DNA of 64,000 bases, taken from NCBI GenBank assembly GCA_020635015.1, contig JACKAP010000018.1, positions 1 through 64,000 on the forward strand. Reading direction: 5' to 3'. Position numbers and translations under genes: made by a program. Of this stretch, positions 43,106 through 51,033 are shown piece by piece. The number at the start of each line of letters is the position of its first letter. Within the stretch, counting starts at the first letter, position 1. Source of the DNA: Calditrichia bacterium. GTDB lineage: Bacteria > Calditrichota > Calditrichia > RBG-13-44-9 > J075. The notes under the pieces were generated by a model. That model ran no database searches and had not been told where the DNA came from. It saw nothing but the letters and a program-made list of their open reading frames with translations.

Positions 43106-43786
43106 ATGAATGTAAATGTGCTGCGAGTTTTAGTTGCAATCCTGTGCCTGGTCGGATCGGTCGGATACGGTCAGGCGATGATCTATGCCATCGGAAAATT
43201 CCTGCGGGTGCCCAACACCCTGATGTGGCTTGGGCTGGGGGCGGCTTCATATATCCTGCTTTACCTGTCTTACTTTTCCCGCCGGGAAAAATTTTGGAGC
43301 GTCTTCGAGCATGAGCTGACCCATGCCCTGTTTGCGATCCTGTTTTTTCGGAAAGTGCATGCCTTCGAGGTGAAGCGGGGGGCGGGGGGATCGGTTAAAA
43401 TTGACAGCAATAACTTTATTGTCGGCCTTTCCCCTTATTTTTTCCCGTTACTGGCAGTGCCGATCGTGCTGATAAAGCCTTCCTTCAGCTTCCAGCATCA
43501 GGCCGTCTTCAACGGTTTGCTGGGATATACCTTGATGTTTCACCTGGTACACCTGGTCAAAGAATTCCACCCGCAGCAGCCCGACATCAAGAAACACGGC
43601 ATGCTTTTTTCTATTGTGGTGCTGCTGTTCTTCAACCTCTTTTTCATCGGATTGGCTATCGCCTCCCTGGGCGGAAATTGGAACGATATGAGTTATTTCC
43701 TCCGCCTGGGATATTATGAGAGCATTCTCTTCGTTAAGAAAACCTGGCATATCTTCTATCAACAATCCGTCGGGAAATATACTTGA
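43106..43786 (+). CDS. Putative membrane metalloprotease with HELTH motif
   Basis: 226 residues from ATG 43106; the frame opens at 42995 but the first 37 residues look like leader. Five or six membrane segments. FEHELTHALFAILFF places an HExxH zinc motif at a membrane edge, as in M50 (site-2 protease) families; VGLSPYFFPLLAVP later could provide part of the third-ligand region, but no clear NxxPxxxxDG is seen. It may cut within membranes or be an inactive relative. It is convergent with the LMW phosphatase gene, 5 bp apart. Confidence 0.65.
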   Translation: MNVNVLRVLVAILCLVGSVGYGQAMIYAIGKFLRVPNTLMWLGLGAASYILLYLSYFSRREKFWSVFEHELTHALFAILFFRKVHAFEVKRGAGGSVKIDSNNFIVGLSPYFFPLLAVPIVLIKPSFSFQHQAVFNGLLGYTLMFHLVHLVKEFHPQQPDIKKHGMLFSIVVLLFFNLFFIGLAIASLGGNWNDMSYFLRLGYYESILFVKKTWHIFYQQSVGKYT

Positions 43787-43791
43787 TGGGT

Positions 43792-44277
43792 TTATGAGTT
43801 GATCGATGCGGCCTTCTTAATAAACGGATAAACCCGCGCTACTTCCCGGGAGATGATCCGGAAGGTCTCCCGATAAGCTTCGATCGCCATGCCGTAAGGA
43901 TCGGCGATGCTCAGAGATTGCGGATGCGGGGCCTGATATTCCCGCAGGGTGAATATTTTGCCGGCCAGATGGGGGAAGACGCCGGCCAGATCCGCTTTAT
44001 GCTGGGTGCTCATGCATAAAACCAGGTCGGCATTGTTCATGATGCTTGCATGAACCATCCGGGAACGATGGGAGGATGCATTCAGACCGTGCTCCCGGCA
44101 GACCTCCAGACTGTTGGGGGCAGCCGGATGGCCGTCGATCGCCCAAGTGCCGGCGGAGGAAACAGCGATGCGCGCCTCCAGGCTGTCCTGTGTTACCAGA
44201 TGCTTCAAGTAATATTCCGCCATCGGGGTGCGGCAGATGTTGGCGGTGCAGATGAACAGGACGTTATACAAGCGCAT
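43792..44277 (-). CDS. Low-molecular-weight protein tyrosine phosphatase
   Basis: 161 residues. VLFICTANICRTPMAEY contains the CX5R(T) loop (Cys 10, Arg 16); IADPYG supplies the general acid Asp. It resembles YwlE of Bacillus, a protein-arginine/tyrosine phosphatase, and as in Bacillus it lies next to the ywlC/tsaC homolog on the same strand. In LPS-producing bacteria such enzymes often act on tyrosine kinases of polysaccharide export. Confidence 0.93.
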   Translation of the reverse strand: MRLYNVLFICTANICRTPMAEYYLKHLVTQDSLEARIAVSSAGTWAIDGHPAAPNSLEVCREHGLNASSHRSRMVHASIMNNADLVLCMSTQHKADLAGVFPHLAGKIFTLREYQAPHPQSLSIADPYGMAIEAYRETFRIISREVARVYPFIKKAASINS

Positions 44278-44458
44278 AATAATCGATGATGAATAGATGC
44301 ATAAAGAAAAGGATTAGGGAAAAAGGATAAAGTTTTTGGTTTTACCGGGATTGAAAACGGGCGATATCCCTTATCCACCTGCCGGCATATGCGGTTTTCA
44401 CCGCATGAAAGATTATACCGATTATCTCCCAAAAACGCAACTGTTGCCGTAGAATAAT

Positions 44459-44484
44459 CTCTGTGTGCTCTGTGTCTCTGTGGC
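44459..44484 (+). repeat. Single CTCTGTG arm
   Basis: 26 bp identical to the reverse complement of 47509-47534, 3 kb away. No partner arm is nearby. Confidence 0.9.
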
Positions 44485-44523
44485 AATAATATATGATGTT
44501 GAGAATGCCATACGCCGCTGCGT

Positions 44524-45177
44524 TTAGCCAAGTGCCTCGAAGAGAGCGGCGAAGCGCTCAGGGGGAAAAGCGCCCGGGCGCAGGATCTGGTATTGGCGCC
44601 GCTCCACATCCACCCGCACGACGGTGGAGGGCACCTGAAACTGGCAGGGGCCGCTGTCCAACACCAGGTCAGCGCCGGCGGCGATGGCCGGATCGAGCCC
44701 GGCGGCGTCTGCCGGGGTGGGCTGGCCGGAGATGTTGGCACTGGTGGTGATCAGTGCCACGCCGCTCTGCGCCACCAACTGGCGGCTGATCCGGTGGTCG
44801 GGCATGCGGATGCCCACCTCGGGAAACTGGTTCCAATAGGCCGGAGTGAGTGGGCGGCGCCGGGGCAGCACCAGGGTGATTGCGCCCGGGAACACCGCCG
44901 CCAGCAGCGCCTGCAGCGCCGGATGGTCCCAGCCGGTGAAGTCCGCCACCGCCGCGATTGCCGGCACCATGATCGAATAGGGTTGCCCGGCCGGCCGGCC
45001 TTTTAGCCGGGAGACCTTCTCCAGCGCTGCCGGATCGTTCCATACTGCTGCCAGTCCGTAGACCGTCTCGGTGGCATGCACGATGACGCCGGACCGGCGC
45101 AGCACGTCTGCTGCCCGTGCCAGCACGGCGTCATCGGGATGGTCGGAGTTGATCGAGATGGTGTTGATTTTGTTCAT
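44524..45177 (-). CDS. tsaC: Threonylcarbamoyl-AMP synthase (TsaC/YwlC type)
   Basis: 217 residues. VIVHATETVYGLAAVW, VSRLKGRPAGQPYSIMV and FPGAITLVLP are the family's ATP/bicarbonate site; ALITTSANISGQPTP is the conserved SxAN loop. It makes the threonylcarbamoyl-AMP used for t6A in tRNA. No Sua5 C-terminal domain. The start codon abuts a GGGTGAAT/GGGTTGAT repeat with no visible ribosome site. Confidence 0.94.
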   Translation of the reverse strand: MNKINTISINSDHPDDAVLARAADVLRRSGVIVHATETVYGLAAVWNDPAALEKVSRLKGRPAGQPYSIMVPAIAAVADFTGWDHPALQALLAAVFPGAITLVLPRRRPLTPAYWNQFPEVGIRMPDHRISRQLVAQSGVALITTSANISGQPTPADAAGLDPAIAAGADLVLDSGPCQFQVPSTVVRVDVERRQYQILRPGAFPPERFAALFEALG

Positions 45178-45312
45178 GGGTGAATGGGTTGATGAGTGAA
45201 TGGGTTGATGGGTGAATGGGTTGATGAGTTAATGGGTTCATGGGTGAAAGGGGGCGAGTCGCGACTTGATCCTACGTCCGTTTTTCCCCATTAACCCATT
45301 AACCCATTAACC
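45178..45312. repeat. GGGTTGAT/GGGTGAAT words with inverted CCCATTAA words
   Basis: About eight 8-bp units (45178-45246), a central GAGTCGCGACTT palindrome, and three inverted CCCATTAA units (45287-45310). The last contain the stop codon of waaF. The centre recalls the GGGTCGCGACCC palindromes at 17792 and 54041. Confidence 0.9.
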
Positions 45313-46356
45313 TCTGTTCAAAACGTCTTTTACCGCTTCATATACCATTTCTGCGCGAATTCCCTTCATGCATTCAAATGTCCCAATCGGGCATTGCTGG
45401 CCGCCGTGTATGCCGCAGGGACGGCAGGAGAGGCCATTGATCTCCACCACCCGGTCTTTATCGCCATAGGGATAGAAGCCGAATGCCGGGACGGTAGCGC
45501 CGAAGATCGCCACCACCGGCGTGCCTACCGCCACTGCCAGGTGCATGGGGGCGCTGTCATTGCTGACCAGCAGGCGGCAGCCGCGGATCAGCAGGGCAGA
45601 CTGGCGCGGGGTCAACTGCCCGGCGGCAGAAAGCGGCCGACTTTTAGTCTGTTGTTGAATTTCCGTGATGACGGCATCATCGGCTGGGCCGCCGACCAGC
45701 ACTACCCGGTAGCGGTCGGCCAGCCGGTCGGCCAGCCGGGCAAATTCCTCCGGAATCCAGCGCTTGGTGGCCCATACCGATCCCGGGGCCATGGCAATCA
45801 GCGCCTCGTTTTCCCCGATAGAGTTGGTGCGGCGCCATTCGGCAAGCGCTGAATCATCTGCTTCGTTGAAGTAGATCCGGGGAAAGACCTTCTGCTGCGG
45901 ATCGACGCCGAATGGTGTCAGCAGGTGCAGGTTGCGGTTGATCTCGTGCACGCCGGCGGGGTAGGGGATCGCCTGATGGAACAGGAAGGCGCCGGCGCTG
46001 CGGTCGAAGCCGATCCGCCGGGGAATGCCCGCCCCGGCGGTCAGCAGGGCGCTGCGGATCGAGCGGTGCGGTACCAGCGCCAGATCGTAGCGCTTTCGGC
46101 GCAGGCGCTGCATCAGGCGTAAGAAGCTGCCCGCGCCACGATCCCGCCCGCGCTTGTCGAAGATGATCAGGTCTGTGATGTCCCGATGGGTTTCGAGAAT
46201 ATTCCCCGCCGCCGGAATTGCCAGGAAATCGACCTGCGCTTCCGGGAAGTGCGCCTTGACGGTTTGCAACAGGGGCAGGGTAAGGATGACATCCCCCAAA
46301 AAAGCGCTTTGCAAGATGAGAATCCGTTGAAGTTGATTTTGATCAAAATGGCTCAT
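45307..46356 (-). CDS. waaF: LPS heptosyltransferase (GT9)
   Basis: 349 residues. ILILQSAFLGDVILTLPLLQ opens the GT9 domain; LALVPHRSIRSALLTAGAGI and RIGFDRS agree with heptosyltransferase II; GSVWATKRWIPEEFARLADRL and LLVSNDSAPMHLAVAVGTPVVAIFGAT bind ADP-heptose. It adds heptose to the LPS inner core, which implies an outer membrane with LPS. Assignment to the II type rather than a related GT9 is moderate. Confidence 0.88.
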   Translation of the reverse strand: MSHFDQNQLQRILILQSAFLGDVILTLPLLQTVKAHFPEAQVDFLAIPAAGNILETHRDITDLIIFDKRGRDRGAGSFLRLMQRLRRKRYDLALVPHRSIRSALLTAGAGIPRRIGFDRSAGAFLFHQAIPYPAGVHEINRNLHLLTPFGVDPQQKVFPRIYFNEADDSALAEWRRTNSIGENEALIAMAPGSVWATKRWIPEEFARLADRLADRYRVVLVGGPADDAVITEIQQQTKSRPLSAAGQLTPRQSALLIRGCRLLVSNDSAPMHLAVAVGTPVVAIFGATVPAFGFYPYGDKDRVVEINGLSCRPCGIHGGQQCPIGTFECMKGIRAEMVYEAVKDVLNRG

Positions 46357-46763
46357 AAATCGGCGCTTTTTGGGGTGGTTTTCGGGGGTTTTGACCTTGC
46401 TAAAGGGTTAAATATCAGCGCTGTAGCGCGGGCTGGAAACGCTGCAAGCCCTTGCAGGGTAAGGGCTGCGGCGCTGCCTGTGATGGTAGTCAAGCCGTGC
46501 TGTCTGGATCACGCCGGAATTGCAATTTGGCAAGCGGTTGTTGGCCCTATTGTTAAATTAGAAAAAATTTTAACAAGATGTTTTTTATAGATATAGCGCT
46601 GTTTTATCCGGTAGGGGCACTGCTGATTTTTATCGATTGGAAAATGGCGGCAAAGATTTGGGAATCGCATTCTGGTCGCGGAATATGTTAATCCAATCAA
46701 CATCTTATACACAAAATTGAATTATACTTGTATAGCACATTTAACAAAGCAGGAGGTAGTCAG
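46357..46763. other. Intergenic region between divergent genes
   Basis: 407 bp, AT-rich at the right. A GCGCTGTAGCGC-type and a GCAAGCCCTT/AAGGGCTGC short inverted repeat lie near 46420-46475. TATACT (46723-46728) is a possible -10 for the gene at 46764, without a good -35. No gene is supported. Confidence 0.5.
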
Positions 46764-46976
46764 ATGAAATCATTGACACAGATTCGCAAGGCTTACGAAG
46801 AGAATTATCAGAAAATGATCGACGTCATCCAGGCCATGGGCGGCGACGACTGTATCAAGCTTCATCGTAAAAGCAAATCCCAGCTTTACCGCCAATTAAA
46901 AGATCTGCAGCGCCATGAGCATTACCTGGATGAGCTGGAGAATCGCCTGCTCACCCATCAGACCATGGTTCACTGA
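46764..46976 (+). CDS. Small coiled-coil protein, function unknown
   Basis: 70 residues from ATG 46764 with AGGAGG eight bases upstream. The sequence is charged and helical (SLTQIRKAYEENYQKMIDVI, then LYRQLKDLQRHEHYLDELEN), with one Cys. No family is recognised. The strong ribosome site supports translation. Confidence 0.7.
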   Translation: MKSLTQIRKAYEENYQKMIDVIQAMGGDDCIKLHRKSKSQLYRQLKDLQRHEHYLDELENRLLTHQTMVH

Positions 46977-47022
46977 TATCTCCCCGTTGGGCGGGGCTAA
47001 CCTCGCCCTTGGCATCCGGGCT

Positions 47023-47445
47023 TTATTTATATTTCTCTACAAACGTTTTTATCTGCTTCATAATCGCATCACAGAGGCTCTCTAAAGCTTTTCTGTGCCG
47101 GTCTTCGTCATCTTCGGAAAGCGCGATCGCTTCAAAATCCCAAACCAGCAATTCGTGGTCATAATCGATCTTGGGGAGCTTATCCTTCAGGGAGGGGTGC
47201 ATCAGCACGATGATATCGAATTTCTGATTTTCCACCACCTCAAAGACTTTTGAGAAGGAATAATTCGGGTTCATATCGCGGCTTTGCAGAACGCTGGCGA
47301 CCAGATAGTGCACGCGGTCGGCTTTCAGGCCGAAGCTCTGCACTTCAAAGTATTGCCGGGCCAGGTGACGCAGGCTAACTTCCGCGATGATGCTGCGGCA
47401 GGTATTGTTGTCGGAAACAAAGCAGACTTTTTTTCGCTTATCCAT
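47023..47445 (-). CDS. LMW-phosphatase/arsenate-reductase-fold protein with Ser for catalytic Cys
   Basis: 140 residues from ATG 47445, five to six bases after GGAGG. KVCFVSDNNTCRSIIAEVSL aligns with the FVCTGNTCRSPMAE loop of LMW phosphatases and ArsC, but the nucleophile position is Ser 11; Cys 16 and Arg 17 remain. FEVQSFGLKA, KFDIIVLMHP and VWDFEAIALSEDDEDRH continue the fold, and the general-acid Asp is kept. A Ser in this place abolishes catalysis in known LMW phosphatases while preserving phosphate binding, so this may be a phospho-binding pseudoenzyme. It is a single gene before a CTCTGTG palindrome. Confidence 0.82.
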   Translation of the reverse strand: MDKRKKVCFVSDNNTCRSIIAEVSLRHLARQYFEVQSFGLKADRVHYLVASVLQSRDMNPNYSFSKVFEVVENQKFDIIVLMHPSLKDKLPKIDYDHELLVWDFEAIALSEDDEDRHRKALESLCDAIMKQIKTFVEKYK

Positions 47446-47508
47446 GGGGGCCTCCGGAAGCTGCTTGGGATCAAATAAAGAATAACTTGTCAAACATCGA
47501 ACACAATT

Positions 47509-47580
47509 GCCACAGAGACACAGAGCACACAGAGAACTGACAACTGAGAACTAACTCTGTGATCTCTGTGTCTCTGTGGC
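47509..47580. repeat. Palindrome of CACAGAG/CTCTGTG words
   Basis: 26-bp arms (47509-47534, 47555-47580) with two mismatches around AACTGACAACTGAGAACTAA, whose 7-bp words also fill the loop at 41949-42076. Confidence 0.95.
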
Positions 47581-47632
47581 TGGTAGTTAACAAGTTTAAT
47601 TTTTAGTCAATCCTTGGTTTGGGGTTGAGAAA

Positions 47633-48559
47633 TTATTTCCTCGCATGATGCCGGGCGAATTTGACCATGATGGCTTTCTGTACATGCATGCGGTTTTCCG
47701 CTTCATCGAATACAATTGAATTGGGGCTTTCCATTACTTCATCGGTGATCTCCTCGCCGCGGTGGGCGGGGAGGCAGTGCATGACCAGCGCATCCTTGGC
47801 GGCGTGGGAGAGCAGCTGCAGGTTCAACTGGTAGGGCATGAAAATTTTCTTTCGCGCCGCCGCTTCCGCTTCCTGGCCCATGCTGGCCCAGACGTCGGTA
47901 TAGACCACATCGGCGCCCTTCACTGCCTCAATCGGGTCGGTGATCAGCTCAATGGTGCTCAGTCCCGCGGCGCGGGCGCTGTCCAGGGTCTGGGGATCCG
48001 GCTGATAGTTCTGGGGGCTGCAGATGACCAGATGCAGCGGCACCCGGGCGGCAAAATTGATCCAGGAATGGGCAATGTTGTTGCCGTCACCGACATAAAC
48101 GATCTTCAGCCCCTCCAGGGAGCCGCGGTGTTCCAGGATGGTGAAGGCGTCGGCCATGATCTGGCAGGGGTGATTGTAGTCGGTCAGGCCGTTGATTACC
48201 GGCACGCTGCTGTAGGCAGCCAGTTCCTCGATGTCGGAATGCGCAAATAGGCGGGCCATGATCAGATCGTTATAGCGGGAGATCACTCTGCCGACATCCT
48301 TGACCGCCTCGCGAGTGCCGATCCCGATATCCTGGGGCGCCAGGTAAAGCGCGGTGCCTCCCAGTTGGAAAATCCCGGTCTCGAAGGAGACCCGGGTGCG
48401 GGTGCTCGGCTTGGCGAAGATCATCGCCAGGCTGTAGCCCGCCAGCAGATGGTGGGGTTCGCGCCGGTAGGTTTTTTCCTTCAGCGAGCGGGTCAGTTCA
48501 AAAATATCCTCGATCTCTTCCCGGCTCAACTCTGCAATCGACAGAAAGTCTTTTTTCAT
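47633..48559 (-). CDS. argF: Ornithine carbamoyltransferase
   Basis: 308 residues. PSTRTRVSFE binds carbamoyl phosphate, HPCQIMAD follows, VYTDVWASMGQE holds the ornithine-loop, and VMHCLPAHRGEEI the catalytic Cys. It converts ornithine and carbamoyl phosphate to citrulline in arginine synthesis. No other arg gene lies nearby. DxxxSMG supports ornithine rather than aspartate as substrate. Confidence 0.95.
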   Translation of the reverse strand: MKKDFLSIAELSREEIEDIFELTRSLKEKTYRREPHHLLAGYSLAMIFAKPSTRTRVSFETGIFQLGGTALYLAPQDIGIGTREAVKDVGRVISRYNDLIMARLFAHSDIEELAAYSSVPVINGLTDYNHPCQIMADAFTILEHRGSLEGLKIVYVGDGNNIAHSWINFAARVPLHLVICSPQNYQPDPQTLDSARAAGLSTIELITDPIEAVKGADVVYTDVWASMGQEAEAAARKKIFMPYQLNLQLLSHAAKDALVMHCLPAHRGEEITDEVMESPNSIVFDEAENRMHVQKAIMVKFARHHARK

Positions 48560-48590
48560 TCATTCTCCTCAACACTGCCTTCAAGCCATT

Positions 48591-48642
48591 GGCGCTGCGC
48601 GCGTCATTGGCCTTCGGCGTCATTAGGGCTTCGCCCGTCATT
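48591..48642. repeat. Mini-hairpin array D (linker GTCATT)
   Basis: Three units GGCGC-TGC-GCGC, GGCC-TTC-GGC and AGGGC-TTC-GCCC, each followed by GTCATT (48603, 48619, 48637). The linker is that of array B, 32 kb away, and the first unit is identical to one of B. It lies just upstream of argF. Confidence 0.92.
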
Positions 48643-48658
48643 GGTTCATCGTTACTTT

Positions 48659-48715
48659 CACATCCAACATCCAACATCCAAGAAATTCCGCACTCCGCAT
48701 TCCGAAATCCGCGTT
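48659..48715 (-). repeat. Composite word block (GGATGTT + GCGGAATGC), copy 1
   Basis: Read on the minus strand the order is GCGGAATGCGGAGTGCGG, AATTTCTT, GGATGTTGGATGTT. The same order occurs on the + strand at 53941-53988. Confidence 0.88.
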
Positions 48716-48734
48716 CGTTTACGTTGCCGGATTG

Positions 48735-50102
48735 CTACAAAATATACTTCCTCAGATCTTCATCTTCCACAATATTTTTCAGCTTCTCATGCACAAACTT
48801 TCCGGTGATGTTGACTTTGTCTTTTTTCATCTCCGGAGCGTCGAAGAGCAGGTCTTCCAGCAGGGTGGACATGATGGTATGCAGCCGGCGCGCCCCGATA
48901 TTCTCCGCCTTGGAGTTGACGAAGCTGGCAATCTCGGCTATCGCCACCACCGCATCCTCAGTCAACTCCAGGTCGATCGCTTCGGTCGCCATCATCGCCT
49001 GGTACTGTTTCAGCAGAGCGTTTTGCGGTTCGGTCAGGATCTTGATAAAATCTTCCGTGCTCAGGCTTTCCAGCTCCACCCGGATGGGGAAGCGCCCCTG
49101 CAGTTCCGGGATCAGGTCCGAGGGCTTGGCCACATGGAACGCCCCGGAAGCGATGAACAGCACGTGGTCGGTCTTTACCATGCCGTATTTGGTCGCCACC
49201 GTGGTGCCTTCCACCACCGGCAACAGGTCGCGCTGTACCCCCTCGCGTGACACATCCGGGCCGTGTTTGGACCCGGCATTGGCGATCTTGTCGATCTCAT
49301 CCAGAAAGACGATGCCGCTGTTCTGCACCCGGCGGATCGCTTCCTGCACCACTTCTTCCATATCGATCAGCTTCTGCGCTTCCTGCTGGGTGAGCAGTTG
49401 CAGCGCCTCCGGCACCGTCACCCGGCGCTTTTTCACCTTCTTGGGCATGAAGTTGCCGAAGAGCTCCTGGAGATTGATGCCCATCTCCTCCATCCCCCCG
49501 GGGGAGAAGATCTGCATGGTCGGCACCGCATCGGTGGGGGTGTCGATCTCCACGGTGCGCTCATCGAGTTCGCCTTTCAGGAGCTTCTGGCGGAATTTGG
49601 TGCGGTTTTGCTGGTAACGCGACTCGGCGTTCTCTTCCGCTTCGGCCGGAACCGGCGCGTTGTAGTTGGGCTGCGCCACCGGCGGGGGAGGGAGGAGGAT
49701 ATCCAGCAGGCGTTCGATGGCCATATCGCGGGCTTTATCCTGCACAGCGTCCTGCTTTTCCTCCCGCACCATATTGACCCCGATATCGACCAGGTCGCGC
49801 ACCATGCTCTCCACATCGCGGCCGACATAACCCACCTCGGTAAATTTGGATGCTTCTACCTTGATGAAAGGTGCGCCGGCCAGGCGGGCCAGGCGGCGGG
49901 ATATCTCGGTCTTGCCCACACCGGTGGGGCCGATCAGAATGATGTTGTTGGGCATGATCTCGTCGCGCAGCGCCCCCTGCACCTGCTGGCGGCGCCAGCG
50001 GTTACGCAGGGCGATCGCCACCGAGCGCTTGGCATTATGTTGTCCCACAATATACTTATTCAGTTCCTCGACAATCTGTCGCGGCGTATAATCCTTTAAC
50101 AT
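48735..50102 (-). CDS. hslU: HslU, ATPase of the HslUV protease
   Basis: 455 residues from ATG 50102 (MLKDYTPRQIVEELNKYI); ATG 50114 is four codons upstream. Walker A GPTGVGKTE, the I-domain (about 130-240), Walker B IVFLDEIDKIA, and the C-terminal KNIVEDEDLRKYIL tail that activates HslV are all present. The hexamer unfolds substrates for the peptidase. It follows hslV by 27 bp. Confidence 0.97.
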   Translation of the reverse strand: MLKDYTPRQIVEELNKYIVGQHNAKRSVAIALRNRWRRQQVQGALRDEIMPNNIILIGPTGVGKTEISRRLARLAGAPFIKVEASKFTEVGYVGRDVESMVRDLVDIGVNMVREEKQDAVQDKARDMAIERLLDILLPPPPVAQPNYNAPVPAEAEENAESRYQQNRTKFRQKLLKGELDERTVEIDTPTDAVPTMQIFSPGGMEEMGINLQELFGNFMPKKVKKRRVTVPEALQLLTQQEAQKLIDMEEVVQEAIRRVQNSGIVFLDEIDKIANAGSKHGPDVSREGVQRDLLPVVEGTTVATKYGMVKTDHVLFIASGAFHVAKPSDLIPELQGRFPIRVELESLSTEDFIKILTEPQNALLKQYQAMMATEAIDLELTEDAVVAIAEIASFVNSKAENIGARRLHTIMSTLLEDLLFDAPEMKKDKVNITGKFVHEKLKNIVEDEDLRKYIL

Positions 50103-50129
50103 TGCTTTCCCCATGGTTCAAGTCTGTGA

Positions 50130-50675
50130 TTAGAGTGTCTCTACCGTAATGTGACGGTTGGTATAAATACAGATGTCGGCGGCGATTTCCAGCGATTTCC
50201 GCACCACCGCCTCCGCACTGAGATCGGATTCGGCCGTCAGGGCGCGGGCGGCGGCTAGCGCGTAGGGCCCGCCGGAGCCGATGGCCAGGATCTGGTCGTC
50301 CGGCTGCAGCACGTCGCCGGTGCCGGAGATGATCAGGGCATGTTCCCGGTTGGCCACCGCCAGCATCGCTTCCAGGCGGCGTAGGAAGCGGTCGGTGCGC
50401 CAGTCCTTGGCCAGCTCTACTGCCGCTTTGGTGAGGTTGCCGTTATACTGTTCCAGCTTCTCCTCGAAACGTTCGAACAGCGTAAAGGCATCGGCCGCGG
50501 CGCCGGCAAATCCAGCCAGCACCTGGTCGCGGTAAAGCTTGCGCACCTTATTGCCCTGGTGCTTGATCACGGTATTGCCAAAGGTGACCTGGCCGTCTCC
50601 GCCCAGGGCCACCCGACCGCCCTTAATGACGCCCAGAATGGTGGTGGCGTGAAAAACGGGATGTGATTGCGGCAT
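50130..50675 (-). CDS. hslV: HslV, peptidase of the HslUV protease
   Basis: 181 residues from ATG 50675 (MPQSHPVFHATTILGV). The N-terminal ten residues form a propeptide; the mature enzyme would begin at the catalytic Thr of TTILGV, with GGDGQVTFGNTVIKH following as in the family. A longer frame to 50744 lacks support. It is the first gene of hslVU. Confidence 0.96.
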   Translation of the reverse strand: MPQSHPVFHATTILGVIKGGRVALGGDGQVTFGNTVIKHQGNKVRKLYRDQVLAGFAGAAADAFTLFERFEEKLEQYNGNLTKAAVELAKDWRTDRFLRRLEAMLAVANREHALIISGTGDVLQPDDQILAIGSGGPYALAAARALTAESDLSAEAVVRKSLEIAADICIYTNRHITVETL

Positions 50676-51033
50676 GTGTTTCTCCTGTAATCCGAGTCTG
50701 TTCGCGTATCGCGCGCCAATGTACATATTTTCGGCAGCGATCACAATTAAAAGTCAAAATTTCAATTTACGGAAATAAAGGCGGGATGGTGTGAATTATG
50801 CCCGGAAAACGGGAACGGGTTTTAAATGAATGGCACACAGATTTCGCAGATTTGACAGATTTTCGCAGATACAACTTGATTCCATTATTACACTGTTACA
50901 TTGCTATCTTGTTAGAAGAATAGATGGTGAAATTATCAATAAGCAGTTCAACCATGTAACCATTTAACCATGTCTTATCTGCGAAAATCTGTCCAATCTG
51001 CGAAATCTGCGTGCAATTGAGCGCCGCAATGCC
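50676..51033. other. Intergenic region with long palindrome
   Basis: It holds the palindrome at 50833-51014 and should contain the hslVU promoter at its left. No gene is supported. Confidence 0.75.
50833..51014. repeat. Palindrome of TCTGCGAAAATCTG words
   Basis: 39-bp arms (50833-50871, 50976-51014) with two mismatches around a 104-bp AT-rich loop. It ends 19 bp before the rpoN stop codon. Confidence 0.95.
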
